Part shown: positions 9,524 through 17,848 of the stretch, one piece after another
Layout: each line of letters opens with the position of its first letter
Numbering within the stretch: the stretch's first letter is position 1
Source: Sphingomonas sp.
Lineage (GTDB): Bacteria > Pseudomonadota > Alphaproteobacteria > Sphingomonadales > Sphingomonadaceae
Reading direction: 5' to 3'
Length of the DNA: 64,000 nucleotides
Assembly (NCBI RefSeq): GCF_017304635.1
Contig: NZ_JAFKMA010000003.1
Span: 315,001-379,000 of the forward strand
Notes under the pieces: model-generated
Databases searched by the model: none
Told to the model about the DNA's origin: nothing
Seen by the model: only the letters and a program-made list of their open reading frames with translations
Position numbers and translations under genes: made by a program

Positions 9524-11350
9524 ATGCCGCCCGCCACAATACCGCCGACGACCACGGAGCGCCCGATGCTCCCGACGCTCCGGCGCTTCCTCCCCTATCT
9601 CTGGCCCGCGGGCGAACCGGTGCTGAAGGCGCGGATCGTCGGCGCGATGCTGCTGGTGGTCACGTCAAAGGTCGTGCAGGTCTATGGCGCCGCCTACGCG
9701 CTGAAATATGCGGTTGACGCGATGGCGGGAAAAGCCGTCGGCGTTACGAACGTCGTCAGCTTCGCGCTGCTGATGGTGATCGGTTATGCCGGCGCCCGGT
9801 TCGCGACGACCCTTTTCGACAATTTGCGCAATGCGGTGTTCGAGCGCGTCGGGCAGGATGCGACACGACGGCTGGCCGCAACCGTGTTCCGCCACCTCCA
9901 TCAGCTCAGTCTGCGCTTCCACCTCGAACGCCGCACTGGCGCGGTGACCAAGGTGGTAGAACGCGGCACCAAGAGCATCGACACGATGCTCTATTTCATG
10001 CTGTTCAACATCGCACCAACCGTGCTCGAGCTCACGCTGGTGCTCAACATCTTCCGGCAGTCATTCGGCTGGGGGCTGGTGGCGGCGACGGTGGTGATGG
10101 TCGCGGTATATATCGTCTTCACCCGCTGGGTGACCGACTGGCGCGCCGCCTTGCGGACGCGGATGAACGACCTCGACACCGGCGCGGTCGCGCACGCGGT
10201 CGACTCGCTGCTCAACTTCGAGACGGTCAAGTATTTCGGCGCCGAGGAGCGCGAGGCACGCCGCTACGAAGCGGCGATGATCGCCTATGCCAATGCCGCG
10301 ACGCGTAGCGAAAACAGCCTAGCGTGGCTCAATATCGGCCAGGCGCTCATCACCAACCTGATGCTCGGCGGCGGGATGGCGTTCGTGGTGTGGAGCTGGT
10401 CGAAGGGCACGAGTTCGCCCGGCGACGTCGTGTTCATCTCGACGCTGCTCAGCCAGCTGTTCCGCCCGCTCGACCTGCTCGGCATGGTGTATCGCACGAT
10501 CCGCCAGGGCGTGCTCGACATGGGGGCGATGTTCGACCTGATCGACACGCCGGGGGAGATCGCCGACGCGCCGGACGCGACGCCGCTGCTGGTGAGCCGC
10601 GGGCGCGTGCGGTTCGAGGATGTGCGGTTCGGCTACGATCCCGGCATGCCGATCCTGCAGGGCATCGACCTCGACATCGCGCCGGGCGAGACGCTGGCGG
10701 TGGTCGGGCCGTCGGGCGCGGGCAAGTCGACCCTCGCGCGGCTGATGTACCGCTTCTACGACCTGACCGGCGGGCGGATCACGATCGACGATCAGGACAT
10801 CGCGCACGTGACGCAGGCCAGCTTGCGCGCCGCGATCGGCATCGTGCCGCAAGACACCGTGCTGTTCAACGATACGATCGGCTACAACATCGCCTATGGC
10901 CGCGAGGGCGCGGGGCCGGCGGAAATCGAGCGCGCCGCGCAGGCGGCGGCGATCGCCGGCGTCATCGAGCGCCAGCCGGATGGCTACGACACGCGTGTCG
11001 GCGAGCGCGGGCTGAAGCTGTCGGGCGGCGAGAAGCAGCGCGTCGCAATCGCGCGGACGCTGCTCAAGGACCCGCCGATCCTGATCCTCGACGAGGCGAC
11101 CAGTGCGCTCGACAGCCGTACCGAGGCCGAGATCATGGAGACGCTGGAGGCGATCGAGCGCGGTCGCACCACAATCGTCATCGCCCACCGCCTGTCGACG
11201 ATCGTCCATGCCGACCAGATCGTCGTGCTCGACGGCGGCCGGGTGGCGGAACGCGGAACGCACGCGCAATTGCTGCGTCGTGGCGGTCTCTATGCCGAGA
11301 TGTGGGCCCGCCAGGCGCGCGAGCGGGACGAGGCGCTGGCAGCGGAATGA
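9524..11350 (+). CDS. Atm1/HMT1-type ABC exporter (fused membrane and ATPase domains)
   Basis: A 608-residue half-transporter. A six-helix exporter domain (about 40-330) includes VVERGTKSIDTMLYFMLFNI and VDSLLNFETVKYFGAEEREA, the block typical of Atm1/ABCB7 proteins. The ATPase domain follows, with Walker A GPSGAGKST, signature LSGGEKQRVAIA, Walker B ILILDEATSALDS and IAHRLSTIVHAD. Bacterial Atm1 relatives export glutathione-linked sulfur or heavy-metal conjugates across the inner membrane. ATG at 9566 (MLPTLRRFLPYLW), preceded by GGAG at good spacing, is a strong alternative start. Confidence 0.93.
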   Translation: MPPATIPPTTTERPMLPTLRRFLPYLWPAGEPVLKARIVGAMLLVVTSKVVQVYGAAYALKYAVDAMAGKAVGVTNVVSFALLMVIGYAGARFATTLFDNLRNAVFERVGQDATRRLAATVFRHLHQLSLRFHLERRTGAVTKVVERGTKSIDTMLYFMLFNIAPTVLELTLVLNIFRQSFGWGLVAATVVMVAVYIVFTRWVTDWRAALRTRMNDLDTGAVAHAVDSLLNFETVKYFGAEEREARRYEAAMIAYANAATRSENSLAWLNIGQALITNLMLGGGMAFVVWSWSKGTSSPGDVVFISTLLSQLFRPLDLLGMVYRTIRQGVLDMGAMFDLIDTPGEIADAPDATPLLVSRGRVRFEDVRFGYDPGMPILQGIDLDIAPGETLAVVGPSGAGKSTLARLMYRFYDLTGGRITIDDQDIAHVTQASLRAAIGIVPQDTVLFNDTIGYNIAYGREGAGPAEIERAAQAAAIAGVIERQPDGYDTRVGERGLKLSGGEKQRVAIARTLLKDPPILILDEATSALDSRTEAEIMETLEAIERGRTTIVIAHRLSTIVHADQIVVLDGGRVAERGTHAQLLRRGGLYAEMWARQARERDEALAAE

Positions 11351-11352
11351 CC

Positions 11353-11434
11353 CGTCGCCCCGGCGCAGGCCGGGGCCGCTGGGCGACAGGACGATCGCCA
11401 GTTACACGGCGATCCCAGCCTCTGCCGGGATGAC
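11353..11434. repeat. Palindromic repeat, CCCCGGC...GCCGGGG family, copy 2
   Basis: Begins CGTCGCCCCGGCGCAGGCCG and ends TCTGCCGGGATGACGG, two facing hairpins like the copy at 7191-7286. It fills the gap between the ABC exporter and the convergent GNAT-like gene and may serve as a bidirectional terminator. Confidence 0.75.
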
Positions 11435-11437
11435 GGC

Positions 11438-11710
11438 CTAGACCAGCAAATCCCGATACTCGGCATGGCGCTCGATATAGGCCCGCACGAACGGGCATTG
11501 CGGCACGACCTTGAGCCCGCGATCCCGCGCGGCGTCGAGCGCGCCGCGGATCAGCTTCGATCCCGCCCCGCGCCCTTCCAGCCGCTTGGGCACCAGCGTG
11601 TGCGTGAAGACGATCGTGTCGCCCTCAAGCTGATACGCCGCGATCGCGCGTTCGCCGTCGACCGTCAGTTCGAATTCGTGTTCTGCGCGATTATCCGTGA
11701 CTTGGTCCAT
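11438..11710 (-). CDS. GNAT-like N-acetyltransferase, YjdJ/COG2388 type
   Basis: Ninety residues forming the truncated GNAT fold of the COG2388 family: an antiparallel sheet (EFELTVDGERAIAAYQLEGD, FTHTLVPKRLEGRGAGSKLI) with the acetyl-CoA pyrophosphate loop EGRGAGSKLI. It ends with VVPQCPFVRAYIERHAEY, the family hallmark that carries a conserved cysteine. The substrate is unknown. ATG at 11710 (MDQVTDN) is preferred to the upstream ATG because the extra residues are Arg-rich and unlike the family. Confidence 0.85.
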   Translation of the reverse strand: MDQVTDNRAEHEFELTVDGERAIAAYQLEGDTIVFTHTLVPKRLEGRGAGSKLIRGALDAARDRGLKVVPQCPFVRAYIERHAEYRDLLV

Positions 11711-11798
11711 GCGCGGCTCCCGATGCTGACGGCGCGCCGCCATCGGCGATCGCGTCGCCGCATGCAAGCGAGCGGGCACGACACCGCCGCGCCGTCGC

Positions 11799-12704
11799 CT
11801 AGCCGCAGGTCAGCCGGATGACTCGCGCCGGCTTGTCGAACACGATCGAGGAGCAATGCGACAGGTAATCCGCGCCGATCGACAGCTTGTCGCGGCGACG
11901 GTCGTGCTTGCCCTTGGCGGTGACGACGACCTCGTCCGGATCGGCCCGCGCGTCGGCGTCGGGAATCGCCCCGGCATTGCCGAAATCGCGAGTCCGAACG
12001 CCGAGGCTGGTGAGCGACAACGGCCCGATCGCGATCGGGCGGCCCAACGTCATCGAACGGACCGGCCGCTCGATCCCGAAGGCGATCTCGGCCGGCGTGG
12101 TCTCGCCGTTCATCCGGCCGTCGCGTTCTGCGGCGATCCGCTGGGCCGCACCCGCCGTCGCCAGCGTCCGGGCGTGGTAGGGGTCGAACCGGACCATGAT
12201 CGGGTCGCCATCGACGTCGAGCGTTCCGAACAATCCGCCGAACCCACCGAACAGGCCGCCGCCATCGACCATCGGAATCGCCACCGTGCGCTCACCGGGC
12301 CCGGCCGGACGCAAGTCGAAGCGGATCACGGGTTCCGCCAGTCCGCCCGGCCCGACGACGCCATCGATACCCGCGGCATAGGGTCGAGCCGTCCACCCGA
12401 CACGGTGGCGCTCCGGCCCGTCGCCCGTGTCGATCCGCGCGACGGCGGTGTGTCCGGCAACGACGACGTTGCCGATGCCGTAGCCGATCCCGATCATGCC
12501 CGGTTTCAGCTTGGCGCGGGACGCCCAGTCCGCCGTGACGAGCGGCATGCCCAGCGCCCCCGGATCGACCCTCACCCGCCCCGGCACGCCGTTCAGTGTC
12601 GCCGCCACCATGCCATCGGAGGATATGGTGCGTTCACGTTCCGATGCGGCAGCGATCGCCATGCCGGCGCCCGCAACGATGACCAGCCTGACGCTCCGTC
12701 GCAT
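11799..12704 (-). CDS. Secreted retropepsin-like (aspartyl protease fold) protein, hypothetical
   Basis: About 301 residues beginning MRRSVRLVIVAGAGMAIAAA, a probable signal peptide. A VAATLNGVPGRVRVDPGALG segment looks like the first psi-loop of pepsin-type beta-barrels but has VDPG where active enzymes have D[TS]G, so catalysis is doubtful. The C-terminal block LSIGADYLSHCSSIVFDKPA resembles the retropepsin second-half pattern and carries Cys residues that could pair. The frame is open to 12746. I recognise the layout as a sphingomonad hypothetical family without assigned function. Confidence 0.6.
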   Translation of the reverse strand: MRRSVRLVIVAGAGMAIAAASERERTISSDGMVAATLNGVPGRVRVDPGALGMPLVTADWASRAKLKPGMIGIGYGIGNVVVAGHTAVARIDTGDGPERHRVGWTARPYAAGIDGVVGPGGLAEPVIRFDLRPAGPGERTVAIPMVDGGGLFGGFGGLFGTLDVDGDPIMVRFDPYHARTLATAGAAQRIAAERDGRMNGETTPAEIAFGIERPVRSMTLGRPIAIGPLSLTSLGVRTRDFGNAGAIPDADARADPDEVVVTAKGKHDRRRDKLSIGADYLSHCSSIVFDKPARVIRLTCG

Positions 12705-13023
12705 CTCGTTCCCTTCCTCCGCAGCCCCCGCGACCTGCTCAACCAATCTTGTCGTTTCGGTGACGAAATCGAGTTGATGTCGTGGTCTGGCGCACCCCTT
12801 CGCCTAGGACGGATCGACATTCAGCTAACCGGTGAACGTCACTTGCATGTTCGTCATCCCCGCGCAGGCGGGGATCCAGACTGGCTGCATCCACGGCTTG
12901 AAACCGATAATCTAGCGTCTCTGGATCCCCGCCTGCGCGGGGATGACGGGGAATAGGTGGCTCGAAACGCTACATCATAGCTGAATGTCGATCGGGCCTA
13001 GTCGCCAGGCGCCGATGCCTGTG
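12705..13023. other. Intergenic region with a 97-bp inverted repeat
   Basis: No gene seen in this 319-bp stretch between two leftward genes. It contains the inverted repeat at 12852-12948; the remainder shows no convincing promoter or small ORF. Confidence 0.6.
12852..12948. repeat. Palindromic repeat, CGTCATCCCCGCGCAGGCGG family, copy 1
   Basis: Perfect 29-bp inverted repeats (12852-12880 and 12920-12948) starting CGTCATCCCCGCGCAGGCGG, each containing its own CCCCGC...GCGGGG hairpin, separated by 39 bp. A related element lies in frame inside ribD (43931-44021). Confidence 0.9.
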
Positions 13024-13491
13024 TCAGGCAAGCGCCGGCTTCACCGCGTCGGCCCGTGCCTTGGCCGACAGGAACGGGCCGATCGGCTGACGGGGCGGGG
13101 CGAAGCGGCCGAGCCCCAGCGGCGCAGGCATGTCGACATAGACGGCTTCTATCCCGCCGCGCATCCGATAGGTTTCGTGCCAGAACCCCGCGCCGCCGCT
13201 GTCCTTCAGGAAATTGCGCCACCACACCGCATGCGGCTCGCTGCGGGTAAAGGCTTCCAAACTGTCGAAGTCGCGCCAATATTGCCGCATGCCGATATGG
13301 TTCAGCGAATAGAAGAGCGGCTCGTCGAGCAGGAGCCCGTCCGGCGGATCGCGCCGCACCTCACCCAGGCCCTTGCCGATCCGCAGCAGCGTCGCGATCC
13401 CGCGCCAGCGTCGCACGCGAAACCCCAGCATTATCATCACCAGATCGGGAAAGCCCGACAGGTCCACCGATTGACGAGTCGGCTTCGGCAT
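13024..13491 (-). CDS. DUF4188 family protein
   Basis: A 155-residue protein with the ferredoxin-like/dimeric alpha-beta barrel pattern of DUF4188: VVMIMLGFRV-like first strand (DLVMIMLGFRVRRWRG), QYWRDFDSLEAFTRS, WWRNFLKDSGGAGFWHETY and GGIEAVYVDMP. Relatives are loosely annotated as monooxygenase-like; no activity is established to my knowledge. ATG at 13491 (MPKPTRQSVDLSG) is preferred to the upstream frame extension. It is divergent from the TetR gene at 13547, with two copies of a direct repeat in the shared region, so it is probably the regulator's target. Confidence 0.8.
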   Translation of the reverse strand: MPKPTRQSVDLSGFPDLVMIMLGFRVRRWRGIATLLRIGKGLGEVRRDPPDGLLLDEPLFYSLNHIGMRQYWRDFDSLEAFTRSEPHAVWWRNFLKDSGGAGFWHETYRMRGGIEAVYVDMPAPLGLGRFAPPRQPIGPFLSAKARADAVKPALA

Positions 13492-13505
13492 TGCACATCT
13501 CCCAT

Positions 13506-13550
13506 GTGTATGGCGTAAACATAGCAGAAAAGTGTACGATGTAAACATGG
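13506..13550. promoter_or_regulatory. Two direct repeats, putative TetR operators
   Basis: GTGTATGGCGTAAACATAG (13506-13524) and GTGTACGATGTAAACATGG (13532-13550) match at 16 of 19 positions and are spaced 26 bp start to start. Each is an imperfect palindrome around a 3-base centre (TGTTTAC against GTACAC). They occupy the whole 55-bp gap between the divergent DUF4188 and TetR starts, and the second runs into the TetR ATG, fitting autorepression. Confidence 0.7.
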
Positions 13551-14137
13551 CCGGGACATATCATCATGGCGCGCTGCGCGAGGCACTGGTGGTCGCGGCG
13601 CTGTCGGCGATCGAGAAGGACGCTGTCGCCCCGAGCCTGCGCGAGGTTGCGCGGATCGCCGGGGTCTCCGCGATGGCGCCCTATCGGCACTTTCAGGATC
13701 GCGCGGCCATGCTCGTCGCGGTGGCGGATTACGGGTTCGCGCGACTGCACGCGGCGCTCGCCGCCGCCGATGCGACCGACGATTCCCGGGCCGCCTTGCT
13801 CGGGCAGGGCCGCGCCTATGTCGCGTTCGCGCGCGCCAATCCGGCGCTGTTCCGGCTGATGTTCCAGGGCGAGGTGCCCGGCGCGGCGGGCGTCGGCCAT
13901 CCGCAGACGTCGAATTCCGAAGAGGCGAACGGGTTCACCGTCCTGGCGCGCCGCGTCGCGACGTTGGTGCCCGACCCGGCCCAGGCGGACAGCGCCGCGC
14001 TGGCCTGCTGGTCGCTCGTCCACGGCCTCGCCACGTTGCTGCTCGACCGGCGGATCGATCCGCCGGCGGACGCCGTGATCGATACGACATTGGGCTATAT
14101 CGTCGCCGGCGTGGCATCCGGCTCGACAATATCCTAA
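13547..14137 (+). CDS. TetR/AcrR family regulator (WHG-domain type)
   Basis: A 196-residue regulator. The N-terminal HTH reads AGTYHHGALREALVVAALSA then LREVARIAGVSAMAPYRHF, the usual TetR DNA-binding module. The rest is helical, with YVAFARANPALFRLMFQGEV and WSLVHGLATLLLDRRID, matching the TetR C-terminal domain group containing a W-H-G motif. Start taken at ATG 13547; an in-frame upstream start at 13532 would fall inside the operator repeat. The inducer is unknown; the divergent DUF4188 gene is the likely target. Confidence 0.9.
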   Translation: MAGTYHHGALREALVVAALSAIEKDAVAPSLREVARIAGVSAMAPYRHFQDRAAMLVAVADYGFARLHAALAAADATDDSRAALLGQGRAYVAFARANPALFRLMFQGEVPGAAGVGHPQTSNSEEANGFTVLARRVATLVPDPAQADSAALACWSLVHGLATLLLDRRIDPPADAVIDTTLGYIVAGVASGSTIS

Positions 14138-14147
14138 CGGAGCGGCG

Positions 14148-15920
14148 ATGACCCGCGACCCGCTTTCCGTTCTCCATTCGACCTTCGGTTTCCCCGGCTT
14201 TCGCGGTGTGCAGGAGGCGGTGGTGGCGCGCGTGCTGGCGGGGCGGAACACGCTGGCGGTGATGCCGACCGGGGCGGGCAAGTCGCTGTGCTACCAATTG
14301 CCGGCGGTGCTGCTCGACGGGTGCTGCGTCGTCGTCAGCCCGCTGATCGCGCTGATGCACGACCAGCTCCGCGCGGCGGAGGCAGTCGGCATCCGCGCCG
14401 CCACGCTGACCAGCGTCGACGAGAATCGGGCGGAGACGCGCGGGCGGTTCCTCGATGGCGAGCTCGACCTGCTGTACGTCGCGCCCGAGCGCGCGTCCGG
14501 AGGCGATTTCCGCGACCTGCTCGACCGCGGGCGAGTCGCCTTGTTCGCGATCGACGAAGCGCATTGCGTCAGCGAATGGGGCCACGATTTCCGCCCCGAT
14601 TATCGCCTGTTGCGGCCACTGCTCGACCGTTTCCCCGAAGTGCCCCGGCTTGCGCTGACCGCGACCGCCGACGCGCATACCCGCGCCGATATCCTCGACC
14701 AGCTCGGTATCCCGGTGGACGGCCTGATTGTCGCCGGGTTCGACCGGCCCAACATCCGCTATACAATCGCCCCGCGCGACAACGCGCCCCGCCAGATCGC
14801 CGACTTGATCGCAGAGACGCCGGGCCCCGGCATCGTCTACGCCCCGACCCGCGCCGCGACCGAGAAACTGGCCGAGGCGCTGGCCAAGACCGGTCGCCCC
14901 ACCCGCGCCTATCATGCCGGGCTCGACCCCGCCATCCGCGCGCGCAACCAGGCCGATTTCGTCGCGTCGGAGGACATGGTGATCGTCGCCACGGTCGCGT
15001 TCGGGATGGGGATCGACAAGCCCGACGTCCGCTTCGTCGCCCATGCCGGCCTGCCCAAGTCGATCGAAGCCTATTACCAGGAAACCGGCCGCGCCGGGCG
15101 CGACGGCGATCCGGCGGTCGCGCACCTGTTCTGGGGCGCCGACGACTTCGCCCGCGCGCGCCAGCGGATCGGCGAGGTCGAGCCGCACCGCCAGGCGGGC
15201 GAGCGCACGCGGCTCAACGCGCTCGGCGCGCTGGTCGAGACCGCCGGGTGCCGCCGCAAGCTGCTGCTCGCGCATTTCGGCGAGACCGACACGCTGGACA
15301 ATTGCGGCAATTGCGACAATTGCCTGAACCCGCCCGCCGCCGTCGACGCGACCGAAGTCGCGCGCAAGTTCCTGTCGGCGGTGTTCCGCACCGGCCAGAG
15401 CTTCGGCGTCGGCTATATCGAGAGCATCCTGCTCGGCCAGTCTAGCGAGCGCAGCCTGATGAACGGCCACGAGGCGTTGAGCGTGTTCGGCATCGTTGAG
15501 GGCGCGGACGCCGCGCTCGTCAAGCCGGTCGCACGCGCGCTGCTGCTGAAGGACGCACTGCGCGCCAACGATTTCGGCGGGCTGGAGTTCGGGCCGGCGG
15601 CGAAGGCGCTGCTGAAGGGCGATGCCGAGCTGTCGCTGATCGTGCCGCCTCGGCGCGAGCGGCGGCGGCGCAGCGGCACGACGGGCGGGGCGAATCCGGT
15701 CGGCGATCCGCTGTTCGAGGCATTGCGCGACAAGCGCCGCGAACTGGCGCAGGAGAGTAAGGTGCCGCCCTACGTCATCTTTCACGATTCGGTGCTGCGC
15801 GACATGGCGGCGGCCCGCCCCGCGAGCCTGTCCGCGCTCGGCACGATTTCGGGCGTGGGCGAACGCAAGCTCGCGGCCTATGGTGACGCGTTCCTGCAAG
15901 TGATCCGGGAGGCGGCATGA
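14148..15920 (+). CDS. recQ: ATP-dependent DNA helicase RecQ
   Basis: 3'-5' superfamily 2 helicase used in recombination and fork repair. The 590-residue product has motif I TGAGKSLCYQLPA, DEAH-type motif II FAIDEAHCVSEWGHDFRPDY, motif III LALTATAD and motif VI YYQETGRAGRDG. A RecQ-C-terminal zinc-binding cluster is seen as CRRKLL...DNCGNCDNCLNP, followed by a winged helix and a C-terminal HRDC domain (about 520-590). The stop overlaps the next start as ATGA, so the three genes to 16731 form one operon. Confidence 0.96.
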   Translation: MTRDPLSVLHSTFGFPGFRGVQEAVVARVLAGRNTLAVMPTGAGKSLCYQLPAVLLDGCCVVVSPLIALMHDQLRAAEAVGIRAATLTSVDENRAETRGRFLDGELDLLYVAPERASGGDFRDLLDRGRVALFAIDEAHCVSEWGHDFRPDYRLLRPLLDRFPEVPRLALTATADAHTRADILDQLGIPVDGLIVAGFDRPNIRYTIAPRDNAPRQIADLIAETPGPGIVYAPTRAATEKLAEALAKTGRPTRAYHAGLDPAIRARNQADFVASEDMVIVATVAFGMGIDKPDVRFVAHAGLPKSIEAYYQETGRAGRDGDPAVAHLFWGADDFARARQRIGEVEPHRQAGERTRLNALGALVETAGCRRKLLLAHFGETDTLDNCGNCDNCLNPPAAVDATEVARKFLSAVFRTGQSFGVGYIESILLGQSSERSLMNGHEALSVFGIVEGADAALVKPVARALLLKDALRANDFGGLEFGPAAKALLKGDAELSLIVPPRRERRRRSGTTGGANPVGDPLFEALRDKRRELAQESKVPPYVIFHDSVLRDMAAARPASLSALGTISGVGERKLAAYGDAFLQVIREAA

Positions 15921-16345
15921 TCCGCACGATCGACGACAGCATATCCGTGGCACCCCAGATCGCGCCGGCGGACCTGGCCGCGATCAAGGCGGCGGGGTTC
16001 GTGGCCATCGTCAACAACCGCCCCGACGACGAGCAGGACGGCCAGCCTGCGGGCGACGCCATCCGCGCGGTGGCGGAAGCGACCGGGCTCGGCTACACCG
16101 CGATCCCGATCACGCTTGCCGGATTCAGCCTGCCGCAGGTCCAGGCGATGGCGGCGGTGCTGGCGGAGGCGCAGGGGCCGGTGCTCGCCTTCTGCCGCTC
16201 GGGCACGCGGTCGTGCAATCTGTGGGCGCTGGCAGCGGCGTCGCGCGGCGAGCATCCCGCGGTGCTGATCGAGAAAGCGGCGGAGGCCGGATACGACCTG
16301 ACCCCGATCCGCCCGCTGCTCGACCAGTTGCGCGCGTCGGCATGA
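15917..16345 (+). CDS. TIGR01244 family sulfur transferase / DUF442 phosphatase-like protein
   Basis: A 142-residue protein with the tyrosine-phosphatase-like fold of the BLH/DUF442 family: an N-terminal SVAPQIAPADLAAIKAAGF, VAIVNNRPDDEQDGQPAGD, and the CX5R phosphate-binding loop AFCRSGTRSCNLW (about 92-104). Relatives are fused to or neighbour persulfide dioxygenases and sulfide-response regulators; others are annotated as protein tyrosine phosphatases. Translationally coupled to recQ and to the following gene by overlapping stop/start codons. Confidence 0.88.
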   Translation: MIRTIDDSISVAPQIAPADLAAIKAAGFVAIVNNRPDDEQDGQPAGDAIRAVAEATGLGYTAIPITLAGFSLPQVQAMAAVLAEAQGPVLAFCRSGTRSCNLWALAAASRGEHPAVLIEKAAEAGYDLTPIRPLLDQLRASA

Positions 16346-16731
16346 GCTGGTTCCAGCTGATCGGTTCGATCGCCGCGATCCTGGCGCTGGCCGGTACCGC
16401 GCGCCTGCTCAAGCTTGGGCAGAGCCGCATCGCGAACGAGGAGGATGCCCGCCGTTTCGCCGAGGAGGCATTGGTCGGCTTCACCGCCGGCCGCGTGTTG
16501 GTGTCGGGCGACGGCAGCGCGGCGGTGGTCGCCGGATCGGGCGCGATCGCGGTGCTTAAACGGCATGGCGCGCATGTCGCGGTCCGCCGGCTGATCCCCC
16601 CTTTGCGCATCTACGAAGCGGTCGAGGGCGCGACCGTCCAGACCGGTGAGAAACTGTTCGGGCCGGTCACCTTGTTCGGCGTCACCGCCGATGAAGTTCG
16701 CGGGCTGGAAGCACCACTGACACTCGTGTAA
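16342..16731 (+). CDS. Hypothetical membrane-anchored protein
   Basis: A 129-residue protein with one N-terminal membrane segment (FQLIGSIAAILALAGTARLL), then an acidic helix and a compact beta domain with VLVSGDGSAAVVAGSGAIAVL, VAVRRLIPPLRIYEA and GATVQTGEKLFGPVTLF. I recall this kind of protein as a conserved sphingomonad hypothetical. The ATG at 16342 overlaps the previous stop, and the upstream in-frame extension to 16213 is Arg-rich read-through of the preceding gene. Last gene of the recQ operon. Confidence 0.7.
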   Translation: MSWFQLIGSIAAILALAGTARLLKLGQSRIANEEDARRFAEEALVGFTAGRVLVSGDGSAAVVAGSGAIAVLKRHGAHVAVRRLIPPLRIYEAVEGATVQTGEKLFGPVTLFGVTADEVRGLEAPLTLV

Positions 16732-16750
16732 GCAAGGGGCGTTACAGTCG

Positions 16751-16831
16751 CGGTGCCGGCCCACTCCCCCACCCGACCGCCCAGACATCGTACCCTCATG
16801 GGCGGTCGGGTGGGGGAGCGGGCCGGCACCG
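16751..16831. repeat. 81-bp near-perfect hairpin repeat, copy 1
   Basis: Begins CGGTGCCGGCCCACTCCCCC and ends with its near-perfect complement to GGGCCGGCACCG; arms of about 33 bp enclose a loop with AGACATCGTACCC. A second copy with the same loop lies at 62945-63024. No ORF of note. It lies between the recQ operon and a rightward gene 22 bp downstream. Confidence 0.92.
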
Positions 16832-16852
16832 TAAACAACGAAAACGCATCCC

Positions 16853-17848
16853 ATGCACCTGCCCAACGTCGTCAACTATGCCGTTCCCGGATTCGTCGTG
16901 CTGGTCCTGGCCGAGATGCTGGTCGCCTGGGCGCGCGACAAGAGGCGCTACGAACCGAAGGACACGCTGACCAGCCTGGCGCTGGGAACGGGCAGCACGG
17001 TCGCCGGCGTGCTGACGGTCGGCGCGGTCTACGCGCTCGCGACCTGGGTCTATCAGTTCCGGCTCTTCACGATCGGCTATGCCTGGTACTGGTTCCTGGT
17101 CTGCTTCGTGCTCGACGATTTCGCCTATTATCTGTTCCACCGCTCGGCACACCGCGTGCGCTGGTTCTGGGCGAGCCACGTCATCCATCACAGCTCGCAG
17201 CACTACAACCTGTCGACCGCGCTGCGGCAGACGTGGACCGGCTTCGTCTCGATCGCCTTCGTCTTTCGCCTGCCGCTGTTCCTGATCGGCTTTCCGCCGG
17301 AAATGGTGATCTTCGTCGGCGGCGTGAACCTGATCTACCAGTTCTGGATCCATACCGAAGTGATCGGGCGGATGCCGCGCTGGTTCGAGGCGGTGATGAA
17401 CACGCCGAGCCACCACCGCGTCCACCACGCGACCAACCCGCGCTACCTCGACAAGAATTACGCGGGCGTGTTCATCGTCTGGGATCGCTGGCTCGGCACG
17501 TTCGAGCCCGAGCGCGACGACGAGCGCCCGCGCTACGGCATCGTCAAGAACCTGGGCAGCTTCAACCTGCTGTGGGCCGCGTTCCACGAATGGATCGGCA
17601 TCGCGAAGGACGTGGCGGCGGCGCCGGGGCTGAAGGCCAAGTGGAACTACATCGCCAAGCCGCCGGGCTGGAGCCACGACGGCAGTCGCGAGACATCGGA
17701 AAGCATCAAGGCGGCGTGGCAGGCACGTATCGACCAGCGGGAGGGAAATGCATGGAACAGGCCGACATCGTCGTCGTCGGGGGTGGATCGGGCGGTGCCG
17801 CCGCGGCCGGACGGCTCAGCGAGGACGGCAGGTGGTCGGTCGTCCTGA
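16853..17848 (+). CDS. Sterol desaturase family (fatty acid hydroxylase superfamily) membrane protein
   Basis: A di-iron membrane hydroxylase/desaturase, 331 residues as translated. Four hydrophobic segments precede and separate the histidine boxes: LFHRSAH (about 96-102), HVIHHSSQHYN (about 110-120), WIHTEVIG and SHHRVHHATNPRYLDKNYAG. The conserved C-terminal region VWDRWLGTFEPE follows. The last 32 codons overlap the start of the GMC oxidoreductase gene in another frame and read as low-complexity Ser/Pro/Arg, so the authentic end may lie earlier or the original stop has been lost. The partner GMC gene suggests a two-step alcohol or lipid oxidation, which is inference. Confidence 0.88.
   Translation: MHLPNVVNYAVPGFVVLVLAEMLVAWARDKRRYEPKDTLTSLALGTGSTVAGVLTVGAVYALATWVYQFRLFTIGYAWYWFLVCFVLDDFAYYLFHRSAHRVRWFWASHVIHHSSQHYNLSTALRQTWTGFVSIAFVFRLPLFLIGFPPEMVIFVGGVNLIYQFWIHTEVIGRMPRWFEAVMNTPSHHRVHHATNPRYLDKNYAGVFIVWDRWLGTFEPERDDERPRYGIVKNLGSFNLLWAAFHEWIGIAKDVAAAPGLKAKWNYIAKPPGWSHDGSRETSESIKAAWQARIDQREGNAWNRPTSSSSGVDRAVPPRPDGSARTAGGRSS

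Noticed and set aside
12852-12948. Insertion sequence or MITE with target duplication
   Set aside because: The perfect arms suggest it, but I could not find a flanking direct repeat of target DNA or a transposase; kept only as a palindromic repeat.
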